This document shows positions 39,434 to 48,127 of a DNA stretch of 64,000 bases, in pieces (the stretch's first letter is position 1; each line of letters opens with the position of its first letter). The DNA is from Carnobacterium mobile DSM 4848. GTDB lineage: Bacteria; Bacillota; Bacilli; Lactobacillales; Carnobacteriaceae. A program made the position numbers and the translations under genes. Under the pieces are notes generated by a model. That model did no database searches, was not told where the DNA came from, and saw only the letters and a list, made by a program, of their open reading frames with translations. Location: assembly GCF_000744825.1 (NCBI RefSeq), contig NZ_JQMR01000001.1:496001-560000 (forward strand), written 5' to 3'.

Positions 39434-39853
39434 ATGTTAAGAATGTATACAGACGCATCAACTAAAGCTGATCCAGGTCCAAGCGGTGTTGGGCTTGTCT
39501 TTATCAGTGAAGGACTACATAAACAATTAGCTATCCCCCTAAAAAAAGAAATGAGCAACCATGAGGCAGAATTTGAAGCAGTAATTGCAGGCTTAAATTA
39601 TCTGGTAGAAGAGCAATTGGCCTCTCATGATTTATTGATGTTTTCAGACAGCAAAATCGTTGTAACTGCTGTTGAACGTAATTATGTTAAAAATCAAAAG
39701 TTTCGGCAGTATCTCCTAACGATCAACCAACTTTTGCAGCACTTTCCTTCATTCAGTATGCAATGGATCCCTGAAGCACAAAATAAAGAAGCAGATCATT
39801 TTGCACGTCAAGCGTTACAGCTGCGGTTAAAAGCAAATCCTTCATCTTCGTAA
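39434..39853 (+). CDS. RNase H-like (reverse transcriptase-like) family protein
   Basis: The 139-aa product has an RNase H type I fold: first catalytic Asp in MYTDASTK, Glu in EAEFEAVIAGLNYL, Asp in LLMFSDSKIVV, and the final Asp in KEADHFARQAL. These four acidic residues are the metal ligands, so activity is plausible. It resembles B. subtilis YpdQ/YpeP-type proteins. AAAGGAAAAAG precedes the ATG. RNase HII is also in this window, so it may be a second hybrid-removing enzyme. Confidence 0.82.
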   Translation: MLRMYTDASTKADPGPSGVGLVFISEGLHKQLAIPLKKEMSNHEAEFEAVIAGLNYLVEEQLASHDLLMFSDSKIVVTAVERNYVKNQKFRQYLLTINQLLQHFPSFSMQWIPEAQNKEADHFARQALQLRLKANPSSS

Positions 39854-39879
39854 AAAAATAGTTTAACACTCATAATTCC

Positions 39880-39967
39880 CTATTCTACAAAAAAAGGTCC
39901 TTTGTAATCGTGTTGGTAATTCTCAGATAGTGAAATTTCCTCCGAAAACTTCAAGACTGTAGAATAG
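39880..39967. repeat. Short element with perfect 10-base terminal inverted repeats
   Basis: CTATTCTACA at 39880-39889 and TGTAGAATAG at 39958-39967 are exact complements. A second pair, TGTTGGTAA (about 39911) and TTACCAACA (about 39978), lies partly inside. It contains GAAATTTCCTCCG, which recurs at about 46199 beside another GTGTTGGTAA. It looks like a small non-coding repeat or folded RNA in the rnhA-rlmL gap. Confidence 0.4.
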
Positions 39968-40005
39968 ATTCATTTTTCTTACCAACATCAAAAATAATAG
40001 AACCC

Positions 40006-40046
40006 AAAAAAAGCGCTAAGAAAAGTCATTCTTAGCGCTTTTTTTC
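40006..40046. terminator. Bidirectional terminator
   Basis: AAAAAAAGCGCTAAGAA and TTCTTAGCGCTTTTTTT form a perfect long stem with a 6-base loop. It serves the RlmL-like gene on the minus strand and possibly the RNase H-like gene on the plus strand. Confidence 0.93.
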
Positions 40047-40051
40047 AATGT

Positions 40052-41197
40052 TTATTTTTTTGGCCCACGCGGCGGGCGAGTTCCCCAATATTGAAATAAA
40101 TCGGTTCTGAGAGCGCCATTGTATAATTTGCGTTTTTTCGTTGCTCGTTCACCGTAATGTGTTTCAAAAGTTAAATCGCTTGTTAGAATATATTTGCTCC
40201 AAGTCTTTAAAGGTCGATAAACTTCACCCATCTGCTTGTAGAGCGCTTGAATTTCTTCTTCTTCACCTAACCGTTCGCCATAAGGAGGGTTAGCCAGAAT
40301 AACACCGTATTCTTTTTCTGTTGTAAAGTCTGCTAATTGCATCTGTTTAAATACAACACTATCTCCTACTCCAGCTTCGATCGCATTTTGTTTGGCTATT
40401 TCAATCATTTTAGCGTCTATATCAGTTCCCACGATATCTAATTCAATTTCATGATCGATTGCTGCTTTGGCTTCCGAACGCACTTCTTTCAAAATCGATT
40501 GATCAAACCATTCCCATTCCTCAAAAGAAAAACTACGGTTAAGACCCGGTGCAATATTCCGACCAATCAATGCAGCTTCGATTGGAAGTGTTCCTGAACC
40601 ACAAACTGGATCATAAAACGGCCGATCTTTGCGCCAAGTTGTCAGCGAGATCAAAGCTGCTGCCATATTTTCTTTTAATGGCGCTCCACCCTTAGCGATT
40701 CGATAGCCGCGTTTAAATAAACTAGGCCCGGTAGTGTCTAATGTCAAAGTTACTTTGTCTTTTAATAGCGCAACTTCTAATTGATACAAGGCTCCAGTTT
40801 CAGGTAACCTCGTCCGGCGATGATAAACTTCGCTCAAACGATCCACGGTAGCTTTTTTTACTAATGCTTGACAATCAGACACACTGTAAAGAGTTGACTT
40901 GATTGATTTGCCCGCTACTGGAAAATTAGCATCCATTGGCAAATAATCTTCCCAAGGCAATGCTTTTGTCTTTTCAAACAGTTCATCAAACTCATAAGCG
41001 TCAAATTCTCCTACAATGATCTTTACTCGATCAGCAGTTCTTAACCACAAGTTTGTTTGAGCAATGTCTTTCTCCGTACCTGTAAATAAGACTTTGCCGT
41101 TTTCTACTTGGCATTCATAACCCATGCCACGTAATTCTTTCCCAACCAAGGCTTCTATACCGCTAGCTGCAGTTGCAACAAGTTGAAATTGTTTCAT
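40052..41197 (-). CDS. THUMP-domain class I RNA methyltransferase (RlmL/YpsC-like)
   Basis: The 381-aa protein has an N-terminal THUMP RNA-binding domain (about 1-160) and a SAM-dependent methyltransferase domain with FYDPVCGSGTLPIEAAL (SAM loop), VGTDIDAKMIEIAKQNA and the catalytic N6/N2 motif NPPYGERLG. The family modifies 23S rRNA guanines. It corresponds in size to B. subtilis YpsC, and like ypsC it lies beside rnpB and gpsB. Confidence 0.92.
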   Translation of the reverse strand: MKQFQLVATAASGIEALVGKELRGMGYECQVENGKVLFTGTEKDIAQTNLWLRTADRVKIIVGEFDAYEFDELFEKTKALPWEDYLPMDANFPVAGKSIKSTLYSVSDCQALVKKATVDRLSEVYHRRTRLPETGALYQLEVALLKDKVTLTLDTTGPSLFKRGYRIAKGGAPLKENMAAALISLTTWRKDRPFYDPVCGSGTLPIEAALIGRNIAPGLNRSFSFEEWEWFDQSILKEVRSEAKAAIDHEIELDIVGTDIDAKMIEIAKQNAIEAGVGDSVVFKQMQLADFTTEKEYGVILANPPYGERLGEEEEIQALYKQMGEVYRPLKTWSKYILTSDLTFETHYGERATKKRKLYNGALRTDLFQYWGTRPPRGPKK

Positions 41198-41261
41198 TAT
41201 TTTTTCTCCAATTCTTTTTTATTCGTTTTATGAAGAGCATCGAAAAGCAAAGATAAATATA

Positions 41262-41287
41262 AAACCCTCCGAAAAGGAGGGTTTTAT
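41262..41287 (-). terminator. Terminator of rnpB
   Basis: AAAACCCTCC and GGAGGGTTTT form a perfect stem around a short loop, at the 3' end of the RNase P RNA. Confidence 0.88.
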
Positions 41288-41295
41288 ACCTGAAT

Positions 41296-41684
41296 CTGTA
41301 AATTTCTGTAAGCCATGTTCTGTCTCAGATAAAATGTCAGGGTCACTTTTATCCGGAGGTAATTATCTGTCTGCAATTACTGCCTCTTCCATCGGTTCAA
41401 TTCCCTAGGAAAAGTGCCCCTACCAAAGTTTGGGTTGCTCGCTCGAGGGGTTTACCGCGTTCCACCAATACCGTTTCCCGCATTGCTTCGTCACTGTGGC
41501 ACTTTCAAGAATACTCAAGCATAGTCTAAGACCTTAGCCCTTTTTTCTGCCGTCACTTTATCCAAAGATAAAGGCCTTAGCTTATTGTTTCGCTAAGCAC
41601 GAACACTACAAGCATCGCAGCTTGTGCGAGCATGGACTTTCCTCAGCCTAGTCAAGCTAGACCGCAATTACCCGAAATTTACAA
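41296..41684 (-). ncRNA. rnpB: RNase P RNA, type B
   Basis: The minus strand carries the conserved RNase P core: GAGGAAAGTCCATGCTCGCAC near the 5' end, GAAACGGTATTGGTGGAAC and AACCCCTCGAGCGAGCAACCC in the middle, and ACAGAACATGGCTTAC near the 3' end. The termini pair (TGTAAATTTCG with CAGAAATTTACA). The length of about 389 nt is right for the Bacillus-type molecule that trims tRNA precursors. It lies between gpsB and the RlmL-like gene, as in B. subtilis. End positions are accurate to a few bases. Confidence 0.95.
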
Positions 41685-41702
41685 ATAAATTAATGCTTGT
41701 TT

Positions 41703-42038
41703 CTACTCGTTTTCTTCTGTTTCATCTAATCTTGAACCAAATACGTGTCTTTCTAAATTAGATAAACGTTTTAAGATATCAAAGTTCGTTACCGTATTAT
41801 TAGGCTGTGCTGATGAATAAGCTGGTTTAGATAAAGTAGCTTGTTTCGTTAATTCATCTACTTTACTTAGCAAACGTTCATTTTCGGCCTTCAACTGCGT
41901 AAGTTCTTTGTTATATGATTCATAATCACGAATCACATCATCTAAGTATTCGTCCACTTCTGCAGGATTGTATCCACGCATACTTGTTTTAAATTCTTTT
42001 TGCAAAATATCTTTTGTTGTTAACGTTCTATTTGCCAT
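41703..42038 (-). CDS. gpsB: Cell division regulator GpsB
   Basis: This DivIVA-like peripheral protein of 111 aa shuttles PBP1 between septum and side wall. It begins with the membrane-binding and PBP-binding domain (TTKDILQKEFKTSMRGYNPAEVDEYLDDVIRDYESY), then a coiled coil (KELTQLKAENERLLSKVDELT), a flexible linker and a C-terminal helix (ILKRLSNLERHVFG). It lies near recU-pbp1A, matching the conserved cluster of GpsB with its partner PBP1. Confidence 0.95.
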   Translation of the reverse strand: MANRTLTTKDILQKEFKTSMRGYNPAEVDEYLDDVIRDYESYNKELTQLKAENERLLSKVDELTKQATLSKPAYSSAQPNNTVTNFDILKRLSNLERHVFGSRLDETEENE

Positions 42039-42213
42039 GACTGCACCTCTTTTTATCCTTCATTCATGATACGGCATTAATTCTTAATAGAATAGAATCT
42101 CTTAAGGGTATTATAGCAAAGAAAAGCAGAAATAAAAACTAAATTTTACATAATTCCGTATAATTCCTTTTCTCTTCCTCTTTTGCGTTGTTTTTATCAA
42201 ATAAAAAAAGCGT

Positions 42214-42753
42214 TTATTCTTCAATTGCCGTGTTTTGTAATTGGTCAAAATCGATTAAGCGGCATTCATAATCGATTGATTCTTGTTTTGCTAAAATAGC
42301 TTTATACAACCATTTGGTCTTTCCTTCGCTTTCAGTATCATAAACCAACAAAGCTGCTTGGGTATGCTCCAACAGAAAAGACTGATGATTTTTTAGTTGA
42401 GAAGGATCTTTATACGGCTGATGTGAGACCGATTCAACAAAGTCGGCTAATGTTTTTAATTTCGCTAGTTTCCCTTGATTTTGTTCATTCCAGTTAGAAC
42501 CGAATTCAAGAAAAGGAAAAATCAATCCCTGCTTAATATCTGGGTATTCTTGTTTTAGCTCATCAACGACTTCCATCGTCCACTGTTCCACTCCAAATTG
42601 GCCAGTTGTCAATATCCATTTGACACCCTCTTCAATATAGAGACGAATTTCTTCCTTTAAACATTTTTTTATGACCGCTATTTTAGGATCATCCTCTTTA
42701 AAAATCCCTAATTCAAATGACCGATAGCCGCTAACTAATAAATTTGTTACCAA
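42214..42753 (-). CDS. ypsA: YpsA family protein (DUF1273, SLOG fold)
   Basis: The 179-aa protein has YpsA signatures: LVSGYRSFELGIF at the start and ILTTGQFGVEQWTMEVV, a Rossmann-like nucleotide-binding fold of the SLOG superfamily. YpsA has been linked to cell division in Bacillus and Staphylococcus; the biochemical role is unclear. The likely start is TTG at 42753, with AAAGGAG upstream. It lies next to gpsB and divergent from recU. The ThsA at the far right of the window uses a distant SLOG relative as a signal sensor. Confidence 0.9.
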   Translation of the reverse strand: MVTNLLVSGYRSFELGIFKEDDPKIAVIKKCLKEEIRLYIEEGVKWILTTGQFGVEQWTMEVVDELKQEYPDIKQGLIFPFLEFGSNWNEQNQGKLAKLKTLADFVESVSHQPYKDPSQLKNHQSFLLEHTQAALLVYDTESEGKTKWLYKAILAKQESIDYECRLIDFDQLQNTAIEE

Positions 42754-42820
42754 GTCTTCTCATTCTCCTTTTCTTTCGAGTGCCGTATTTGATATAATAG
42801 GATACAGGAGTGTGATAGAA

Positions 42821-43441
42821 TTGGTTATAAAGTATCCAAATGGCAAGAGCTACTCTCATGATGCCGAAAAGATAAAGAAAAAGCAAATAAAAAAGAAAGA
42901 CCTTTCTTTTAGTAAAAGGGGTATGACTTTAGAAGAGGAGTTAAATGAAAGCAATGCTTACTACTTGGCTTTTGGCAAAGCGGTCATTCACAAAAAACCG
43001 ACTCCTATTCAAATAGTTCAAGTGGATTACCCTAAACGCAGCGCAGCCGTTATTAAAGAAGCTTATTTTCGGCAAGCTTCTACTACAGATTACAATGGAG
43101 TGTACCGGGGTTTTTATTTAGATTTTGAAGCTAAAGAAACAAAAAATAAACTTTCATTTCCGCTTAAAAATTTTCATCAACATCAGATTACACATATGCA
43201 GCACTGTTTGAAACAATCTGGACTTGCTTTTGTCATTTTGCGATTTTCAGCCAGTAACCGAATCTTTCTTTTAGAAGCAGCCCATTTGATCCAATACTGG
43301 GAAAATCAAACTAAAGAAGGACGAAAATCGATTCCTTTAAAAGACCTTGAAAAAATAGGTTACGAGTTGTATTATGGACTATCGCCTCGTATTCCTTATT
43401 TAGATATTGTTGACCAATTGATCGCCCAAGTAAGGAAATAA
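42821..43441 (+). CDS. recU: Holliday junction resolvase RecU
   Basis: RecU resolves recombination intermediates and has about 206 aa here. Visible motifs: IKYPNGKSYSH at the start, RGMTLEEELNESNAYYLAFGKAVIHKKPTPIQIVQVDY with catalytic acidic/Lys residues, TDYNGVYRGFYLDFEAKET with the Asp-Glu-x-Lys nuclease core, and FHQHQITHMQ. The TTG at 42821 is the preferred start, since AGGAG lies about 10 bases upstream and the product begins MVIKYPNG, as in other RecU proteins. A GTG at 42812 is too close to the ribosome binding site. It is co-directional with pbp1A, the conserved recU-ponA pair. Confidence 0.94.
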   Translation: MVIKYPNGKSYSHDAEKIKKKQIKKKDLSFSKRGMTLEEELNESNAYYLAFGKAVIHKKPTPIQIVQVDYPKRSAAVIKEAYFRQASTTDYNGVYRGFYLDFEAKETKNKLSFPLKNFHQHQITHMQHCLKQSGLAFVILRFSASNRIFLLEAAHLIQYWENQTKEGRKSIPLKDLEKIGYELYYGLSPRIPYLDIVDQLIAQVRK

Positions 43442-43494
43442 AAACAGTTTTACTGCTGTTACATCTCACAGAATTTGAAGGAGAAGAATACTAT

Positions 43495-46116
43495 ATGTCA
43501 GAAAAAAAAGAAACGATGTCTCGTGTCTCGAAAAAGCAAAACGATAAAAAGAAACGTTCTCAATCAACTAAAAAGAAAAAAACTTCAACAAAGTCTCTCT
43601 GGAAAAAGATTATTTGGGGTATTTTGTTAGCTATTCTAGCAGTTTTGATTGCTGGTGCTGGTTTATTTGTGTATTATGCTTCTTCTGCTCCTAAATTATC
43701 TGAAAAAGACATTACGGGTTCCATTTCGTCAGATATTTTAGATGATCAAGGGAATGTCTTCTATACTTTAGGAGGTCAAAAGCGCGAACTTGCTAAAGAA
43801 GATGAAGTACCACAAGTTCTAAAAGATGCGATTATCTCGATCGAAGACCAACGTTTTTATACGCATAAAGGAATCGACCCTATCCGGATCGGCGGTGCGG
43901 TAGTAGCGAACTTTACGAATGGTTTTGCTTCACAAGGCGGTAGTACCATTACCCAGCAGCTGGTTAAACTCTCGGTTTTCTCCACTAATGAATCTGATCA
44001 AACGTTAAAAAGAAAAGCTCAAGAAGCCTGGTTAGCTTTAAAGTTGGAAAGAAAATATACTAAAGAACAAATTTTGACTTTCTATATCAATAAAGTTTAT
44101 ATGTCGGATAATAATTATGGAATGAGTACAGCGAGTGAATATTACTATGACAAACCACTTAGTGACTTAACTTTACCAGAAGCTGCTACTCTTGCCGGAT
44201 TGCCACAATCGCCTAATTCATATAATCCTAAAACGCATCCTGAAAAAGCGAAAAAAAGACGCGATTTAGTTTTAGATATGATGGTAGAAAATAAGAAAAT
44301 AACCGCTGCTCAAGCGGAAGAAAGTAAAGCCGTACCGATCGAAGAAGGTTTAATTGATCGAACAGAAGAACAAACGAATGAATTAGTTTTCGACTCTTAT
44401 ATTAAAGAAGTCATTTCAGAAGTAGAAGAAAAAACGAACTTAGATCCCTATACTGCCGGATTGACCATTCAGACTAATTTAGATATGGATGCACAACAGC
44501 GCCTGTATGATATTCTAAATTCTGATGAATACATTGCTTATCCGGATAAAGACATTCAAGCCGGTGTTTCAATGGTCGATGTGCAATCGGGACAATTAAA
44601 AGCTATTGGCGGTGGCCGTAACCAAGAAGTGCAATTGGGTACAAACCGTGCCTCAGAAATGAATCGTAGTATCGGTTCTACAATGAAGCCTCTTTCAGTT
44701 TATGGACCTGCTATTGAATATTTAAATTACTCTACCTATGAACAAGTAAAGGATGAACCTTATACCTTTAAGAGCGGCGATCCTCTTTATAACTACGATA
44801 AAAGTTATTTAGGACAGATCAGTATCCGGAAAGCTTTAGTAGATTCAAGGAATGTTCCAGCTGCTAAAATTCTTCAAGAAGTCGGTTACGCTGATTCAAC
44901 GAAGTTCTTAAACAATTTAGGTATTGATCCTTCTAGTTGGAACAACAATAGCGGTTTAGTCGAATCAAATGCTATTGGCGGAGAAGTAACACCTATCCAA
45001 CTTTCAGCTGCTTATGCTGCTTTTTCTAATGGCGGTGTTTACACTGATCCTTATACTGTTTCAAAAGTTACTCTTCAAAATGGACAAGAAATTGATTTAA
45101 CTCCAGATTCTAATCAAGCGATGAAAGAATCAACAGCTTATATGATTACAGATATCTTAAAAGAAACGGTTAACACAGGAACGAACAGTGACTTGGTCCC
45201 TATTGCTGGAGTACCTCAAGCAGGAAAAACCGGTACGACCAACTATACGGATGAAGAAAAAACTAAGCACAATATCCCTAGTAATGGAGTGCCAGATTCA
45301 TGGTTTAGCGGCTATTCGAGTAATTATTCGATCTCTGTTTGGGTGGGCTACGATAAAAAGTATGAGGATGGCCATTGGCTAAGTCCTAGTTCTCAACAAT
45401 TGCCACGAAAAATTTATCGTTCGCTGATGTCTTATGTTTCAGAATCAGTTACCAATAACGATTGGACTAAACCGGCTTCTGTTGTGGAAGTTGCAGTGGA
45501 AAATGGATCAAATCCAGCTAAACTGCCAGGACCTAACACTCCTTCTGATAAGATTGTTAAAGAACTATTTGTAAAAGGAACACAACCTACAACTGTTTCT
45601 ACTTCTTTTGGTGAAAAATTAAAGGCACCAAGTGGATTAAAAGCAGCTTATGATGAAGAAAAAGATGAAATCTCTATCAAATGGGATGCTTATTCGCTTA
45701 CAAATAAATCCGATTCTGCTAGTTATGTCTTAACCGTTGGCGGGCAATCGTACGAAACTTCTGACTTATCTTATGTGGTACAAAATCCACCAGAAGGAAA
45801 AGTAGACATCACCCTAGCTGTTAAAGTAGAAGAGAAAACTAGTCCAAAAGCAACAACTTCAGTAACTGTTTCACCTAAAAAAGAAGAGGAAGACAGCAGT
45901 TCTGACAGTTCTTCAGAAAGTTCAGAAGACAGCTCTTCAGAAAGTTCTTCAGAGAGTTCGAAACCAGACAGCAGCTCTGATACCGCTTCTGATTCTGCTA
46001 GCGAAAGCAGCAGCTCAACTTCTTCCTCTTCTGAGGAATCGTCATCCTCATCTACATCTTCTGATAGCGAAAAAGAAGATGCACAAGAAAGCTCTTCAGA
46101 AACAGCACCTGAATAA
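43495..46116 (+). CDS. pbp1A: Class A penicillin-binding protein PBP1A
   Basis: This bifunctional peptidoglycan synthase (873 aa) has a Lys/Ser-rich cytoplasmic tail, one transmembrane helix (about 38-62), a GT51 glycosyltransferase domain with IEDQRFYTHKGID and GGSTITQQLVKLS, and a transpeptidase domain with active Ser in RSIGSTMKPLS, SxN-type SRN and KTGTT. A fibronectin-like domain follows (about 705-790), then about 75 residues of almost pure Ser/Glu/Asp/Thr. AAGGAG precedes the ATG. RecU is directly upstream and its regulator GpsB nearby. Confidence 0.96.
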   Translation: MSEKKETMSRVSKKQNDKKKRSQSTKKKKTSTKSLWKKIIWGILLAILAVLIAGAGLFVYYASSAPKLSEKDITGSISSDILDDQGNVFYTLGGQKRELAKEDEVPQVLKDAIISIEDQRFYTHKGIDPIRIGGAVVANFTNGFASQGGSTITQQLVKLSVFSTNESDQTLKRKAQEAWLALKLERKYTKEQILTFYINKVYMSDNNYGMSTASEYYYDKPLSDLTLPEAATLAGLPQSPNSYNPKTHPEKAKKRRDLVLDMMVENKKITAAQAEESKAVPIEEGLIDRTEEQTNELVFDSYIKEVISEVEEKTNLDPYTAGLTIQTNLDMDAQQRLYDILNSDEYIAYPDKDIQAGVSMVDVQSGQLKAIGGGRNQEVQLGTNRASEMNRSIGSTMKPLSVYGPAIEYLNYSTYEQVKDEPYTFKSGDPLYNYDKSYLGQISIRKALVDSRNVPAAKILQEVGYADSTKFLNNLGIDPSSWNNNSGLVESNAIGGEVTPIQLSAAYAAFSNGGVYTDPYTVSKVTLQNGQEIDLTPDSNQAMKESTAYMITDILKETVNTGTNSDLVPIAGVPQAGKTGTTNYTDEEKTKHNIPSNGVPDSWFSGYSSNYSISVWVGYDKKYEDGHWLSPSSQQLPRKIYRSLMSYVSESVTNNDWTKPASVVEVAVENGSNPAKLPGPNTPSDKIVKELFVKGTQPTTVSTSFGEKLKAPSGLKAAYDEEKDEISIKWDAYSLTNKSDSASYVLTVGGQSYETSDLSYVVQNPPEGKVDITLAVKVEEKTSPKATTSVTVSPKKEEEDSSSDSSSESSEDSSSESSSESSKPDSSSDTASDSASESSSSTSSSSEESSSSSTSSDSEKEDAQESSSETAPE

Positions 46117-46119
46117 ATA

Positions 46120-46160
46120 CAAGAAAAGCTCTTTATCCTTTTGGATAAAGAGCTTTTCTG
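46120..46160 (+). terminator. Terminator of recU-pbp1A
   Basis: AGAAAAGCTCTTTATCC and GGATAAAGAGCTTTTCT pair perfectly around TTTT, just after the pbp1A stop codon. Confidence 0.92.
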
Positions 46161-46560
46161 CTGCTTTTGTTGGTTCTTTTTTTCTGGTGTTGGTAAGGAA
46201 ATTTCCTCCGGACTACAGGGTTACTTGTGGAAAGCCATGGGATCGTTTTGAGCCGAAGAACGTGTCTCAAAACTTACAAGTTCAAACTCAGCGTAGCGGC
46301 TAAAGCCTAACGCTAAGTAATTCTCCTTGTATCCTTTTCCATGGCTACAAGCAACTCCCTATTCCTCCAAAAATTTCTGAGATGTGTTTCTAAATCGTTT
46401 CGAATGAGAAGAAAACCAGTTTCGTTACTGACCAACGTCAAATGTTGTAAAACCCTTTTGTTCGCTAGACCGTCTCTAATGAATACTTCCTTCTTTACTA
46501 ACTGCTTAACAAAAGAAAACTCTATAAAAAGCTTAATCGTTTACCATTTTTTATAATATG
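46161..46560. other. Gene-free interval rich in inverted repeats
   Basis: No credible gene is open here. Several hairpins are visible: GGAAATTTCC at about 46198, TTTTGAG/CTCAAAA at about 46249-46275, and AGCGT-AGCGGCT/AGCC-TAACGCT at about 46290-46317. A larger imperfect pairing joins AGGGTTACTTGT...GCCATGG (about 46217-46241) with CCATGGCTACAAGCAACTCCCT (about 46339-46360). GTGTTGGTAA and GAAATTTCCTCCG recur in the element near 39,900. It may be a degenerate repeat or a folded RNA. Confidence 0.4.
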
Positions 46561-46570
46561 CTATACCAAT

Positions 46571-46622
46571 AAAAGACTAAAAACCGTTTCGTACTCTGAT
46601 ACAAAGCAGTTTTTAGTCTTTT
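46571..46622. terminator. Terminator downstream of nth, bidirectional
   Basis: AAAAGACTAAAAAC and GTTTTTAGTCTTTT pair around an inner TTTCGTA...TACAAA stem; T-runs flank both sides. Confidence 0.8.
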
Positions 46623-46657
46623 CTTTTTTCCAACACTTAGAATAACTCAATTGGGTT

Positions 46658-47278
46658 TTATTTTAAACCCACTAATTGAAGGCAAACCGTATGGTCATGG
46701 TTTCTTGCTGTACATTGATAGCGTCCAAAAAAAATCAATCGATGATGAGCTATGCTCCACATTTCAGGCGGTAATTTTTTCATTAGAATTTCTTCTACTT
46801 GCCGCACAGTTGCATCCGGCGGACAAATCCCTAAGCGCTTTGTTACTCGTTCTACGTGAGTATCAACTGCTATTGCCGGAACATTAAAAGCTACACTCAA
46901 CACTACATTTGCTGATTTTCTGCCAATACCTGGAAGAGATTCTAATTCTTTTCTTGTACGAGGAACTTCCCCATTAAACTCATCCACTAATTTTTTGCAG
47001 CAGCCTTTTATATATTTTGCTTTATTCCGATATAATCCAATCGTCTTAATGGCATTCATAATGTCTTCTAACGGTGCTGTTGTAAAGGCTTCTGGAGTTG
47101 GATAGCGGTCAAATAAGTTAGGCGTAATCTTGTTGACAGATACATCCGTTGTCTGAGCGCTTAACATTACAGCAATCAAAAGTTCAAAAGCATTACGGTG
47201 GGTCAATTCACACTTAGCATCTGGAAAAAGCTCTCCCATAGCTTCAATTACTTCAACTGTCTTTTTTTTGCTTAACAT
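46658..47278 (-). CDS. nth: Endonuclease III, cluster cysteines largely missing
   Basis: This is a base-excision repair glycosylase/AP lyase for oxidised pyrimidines (206 aa). The helix-hairpin-helix LPGIGRKSANVVLSVAF contains the catalytic Lys, and VDTHVERVTKRLG the catalytic Asp. Classical Nth ends with a [4Fe-4S] motif C-x6-C-x2-C-x5-C. Here only the first Cys (GRYQC) and one more nine residues later remain before LQLVGLK and the stop, so a cluster cannot be bound in the usual way. No other frame restores the motif. It sits directly after dnaD, as in other Firmicutes. Confidence 0.93.
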   Translation of the reverse strand: MLSKKKTVEVIEAMGELFPDAKCELTHRNAFELLIAVMLSAQTTDVSVNKITPNLFDRYPTPEAFTTAPLEDIMNAIKTIGLYRNKAKYIKGCCKKLVDEFNGEVPRTRKELESLPGIGRKSANVVLSVAFNVPAIAVDTHVERVTKRLGICPPDATVRQVEEILMKKLPPEMWSIAHHRLIFFGRYQCTARNHDHTVCLQLVGLK

Positions 47279-47293
47279 CCGATCTCTCCTATG

Positions 47294-48004
47294 TTACTCA
47301 TTATCATTTAACCAGTTATGCAAGGGTACTTTTGTGCCGATTTTTTTATCTGTTGATGGATTAACGGAAGTAGCTTTATTTTGCCGGTGACGTTTAGCTT
47401 CTTTTTCTACTTGGTCTTTAGAACGAATATTTTTACGCTCCCAGTTTAATAAAATCCGATCCACGTACTTCAAATTGTAAACCTGACTTAAAACGGCTTC
47501 TCTTAAAGCCAGCTCAATTAATTCAACAGGGTATTTATCCTCATCAAGCCACATACCGATTGTCTGAATTTCAATTGGTGATAATGTTCTGCCGAATTCT
47601 GCTTCAAAACGACGGAATAGTTCTTGTTCAGACAATTCTTGTTCCTGATGGTGTTCTTCTTTTTTTGTTTGCTCTAATAAGAGTGCCAGCCTATCCCAAA
47701 GCAGTGTAAGACTATATTGATCATTTGTCTTTCCCTCAGTATTTTTTTCGGTCTCAATGCTCAATACTTTCTTTTGGATCAGATCATGAATACACTGAAA
47801 AACTTCAGCGGAAGAAATATCCATCCGTTTGGCAATTTCTTCCGTGTCAGGGAATAAAATACCGCTGTCTATAAAAGATTTTAGCTGTAAAATCAAAATC
47901 AACTGTTCATTCGTCAACCCAATTTCCCGGTATTTTTTTAAAAGGATAGTTGAGACAGTCGTATTTCCAGCTTCAAGCCAGGCATGTAAAAGTTGATGAT
48001 TCAT
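47294..48004 (-). CDS. dnaD: DnaD replication initiation protein
   Basis: This primosomal protein of about 236 aa helps load the replicative helicase. The N-terminal winged helix spans about residues 15-95 (EIAKRMDISSAEVFQCIHDLIQKKVL), and the C-terminal DnaD/phage domain carries FEAEFGRTLSPIEIQTIGMWLDEDKYPVELIELALREAVL and the YxxxIL...W block (YVDRILLNWERKNI). The ATG at 48004 follows AAGGAG by 8 bases. It lies between asnS and nth, as in B. subtilis. Confidence 0.94.
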   Translation of the reverse strand: MNHQLLHAWLEAGNTTVSTILLKKYREIGLTNEQLILILQLKSFIDSGILFPDTEEIAKRMDISSAEVFQCIHDLIQKKVLSIETEKNTEGKTNDQYSLTLLWDRLALLLEQTKKEEHHQEQELSEQELFRRFEAEFGRTLSPIEIQTIGMWLDEDKYPVELIELALREAVLSQVYNLKYVDRILLNWERKNIRSKDQVEKEAKRHRQNKATSVNPSTDKKIGTKVPLHNWLNDNE

Positions 48005-48085
48005 TTTTATTCTCCTTAATAATTTCCTTTTTTCCATATTTACCAGAGATGGTAATTAAGTTAAATCTTATGCATTGAGAAAAAG

Positions 48086-48120
48086 ACAGTAACTCAAGAA
48101 AACTTAAGTTACTGTCGTTC
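48086..48120 (-). terminator. Terminator of asnS
   Basis: GACAGTAACT...AGTTACTGTC pair with an inner TAAG/CTTG stem and a T-rich tail (CTTTTTCTC) on the minus strand, right after the asnS stop codon. Confidence 0.75.
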
Positions 48121-48127
48121 ATTTATG

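Noticed and set aside
43495-46116. Ser-rich C-terminus of PBP1A as a frameshift product
   Set aside because: The reading frame is continuous to the stop codon, and low-complexity tails of this kind are common on class A PBPs of lactic acid bacteria.
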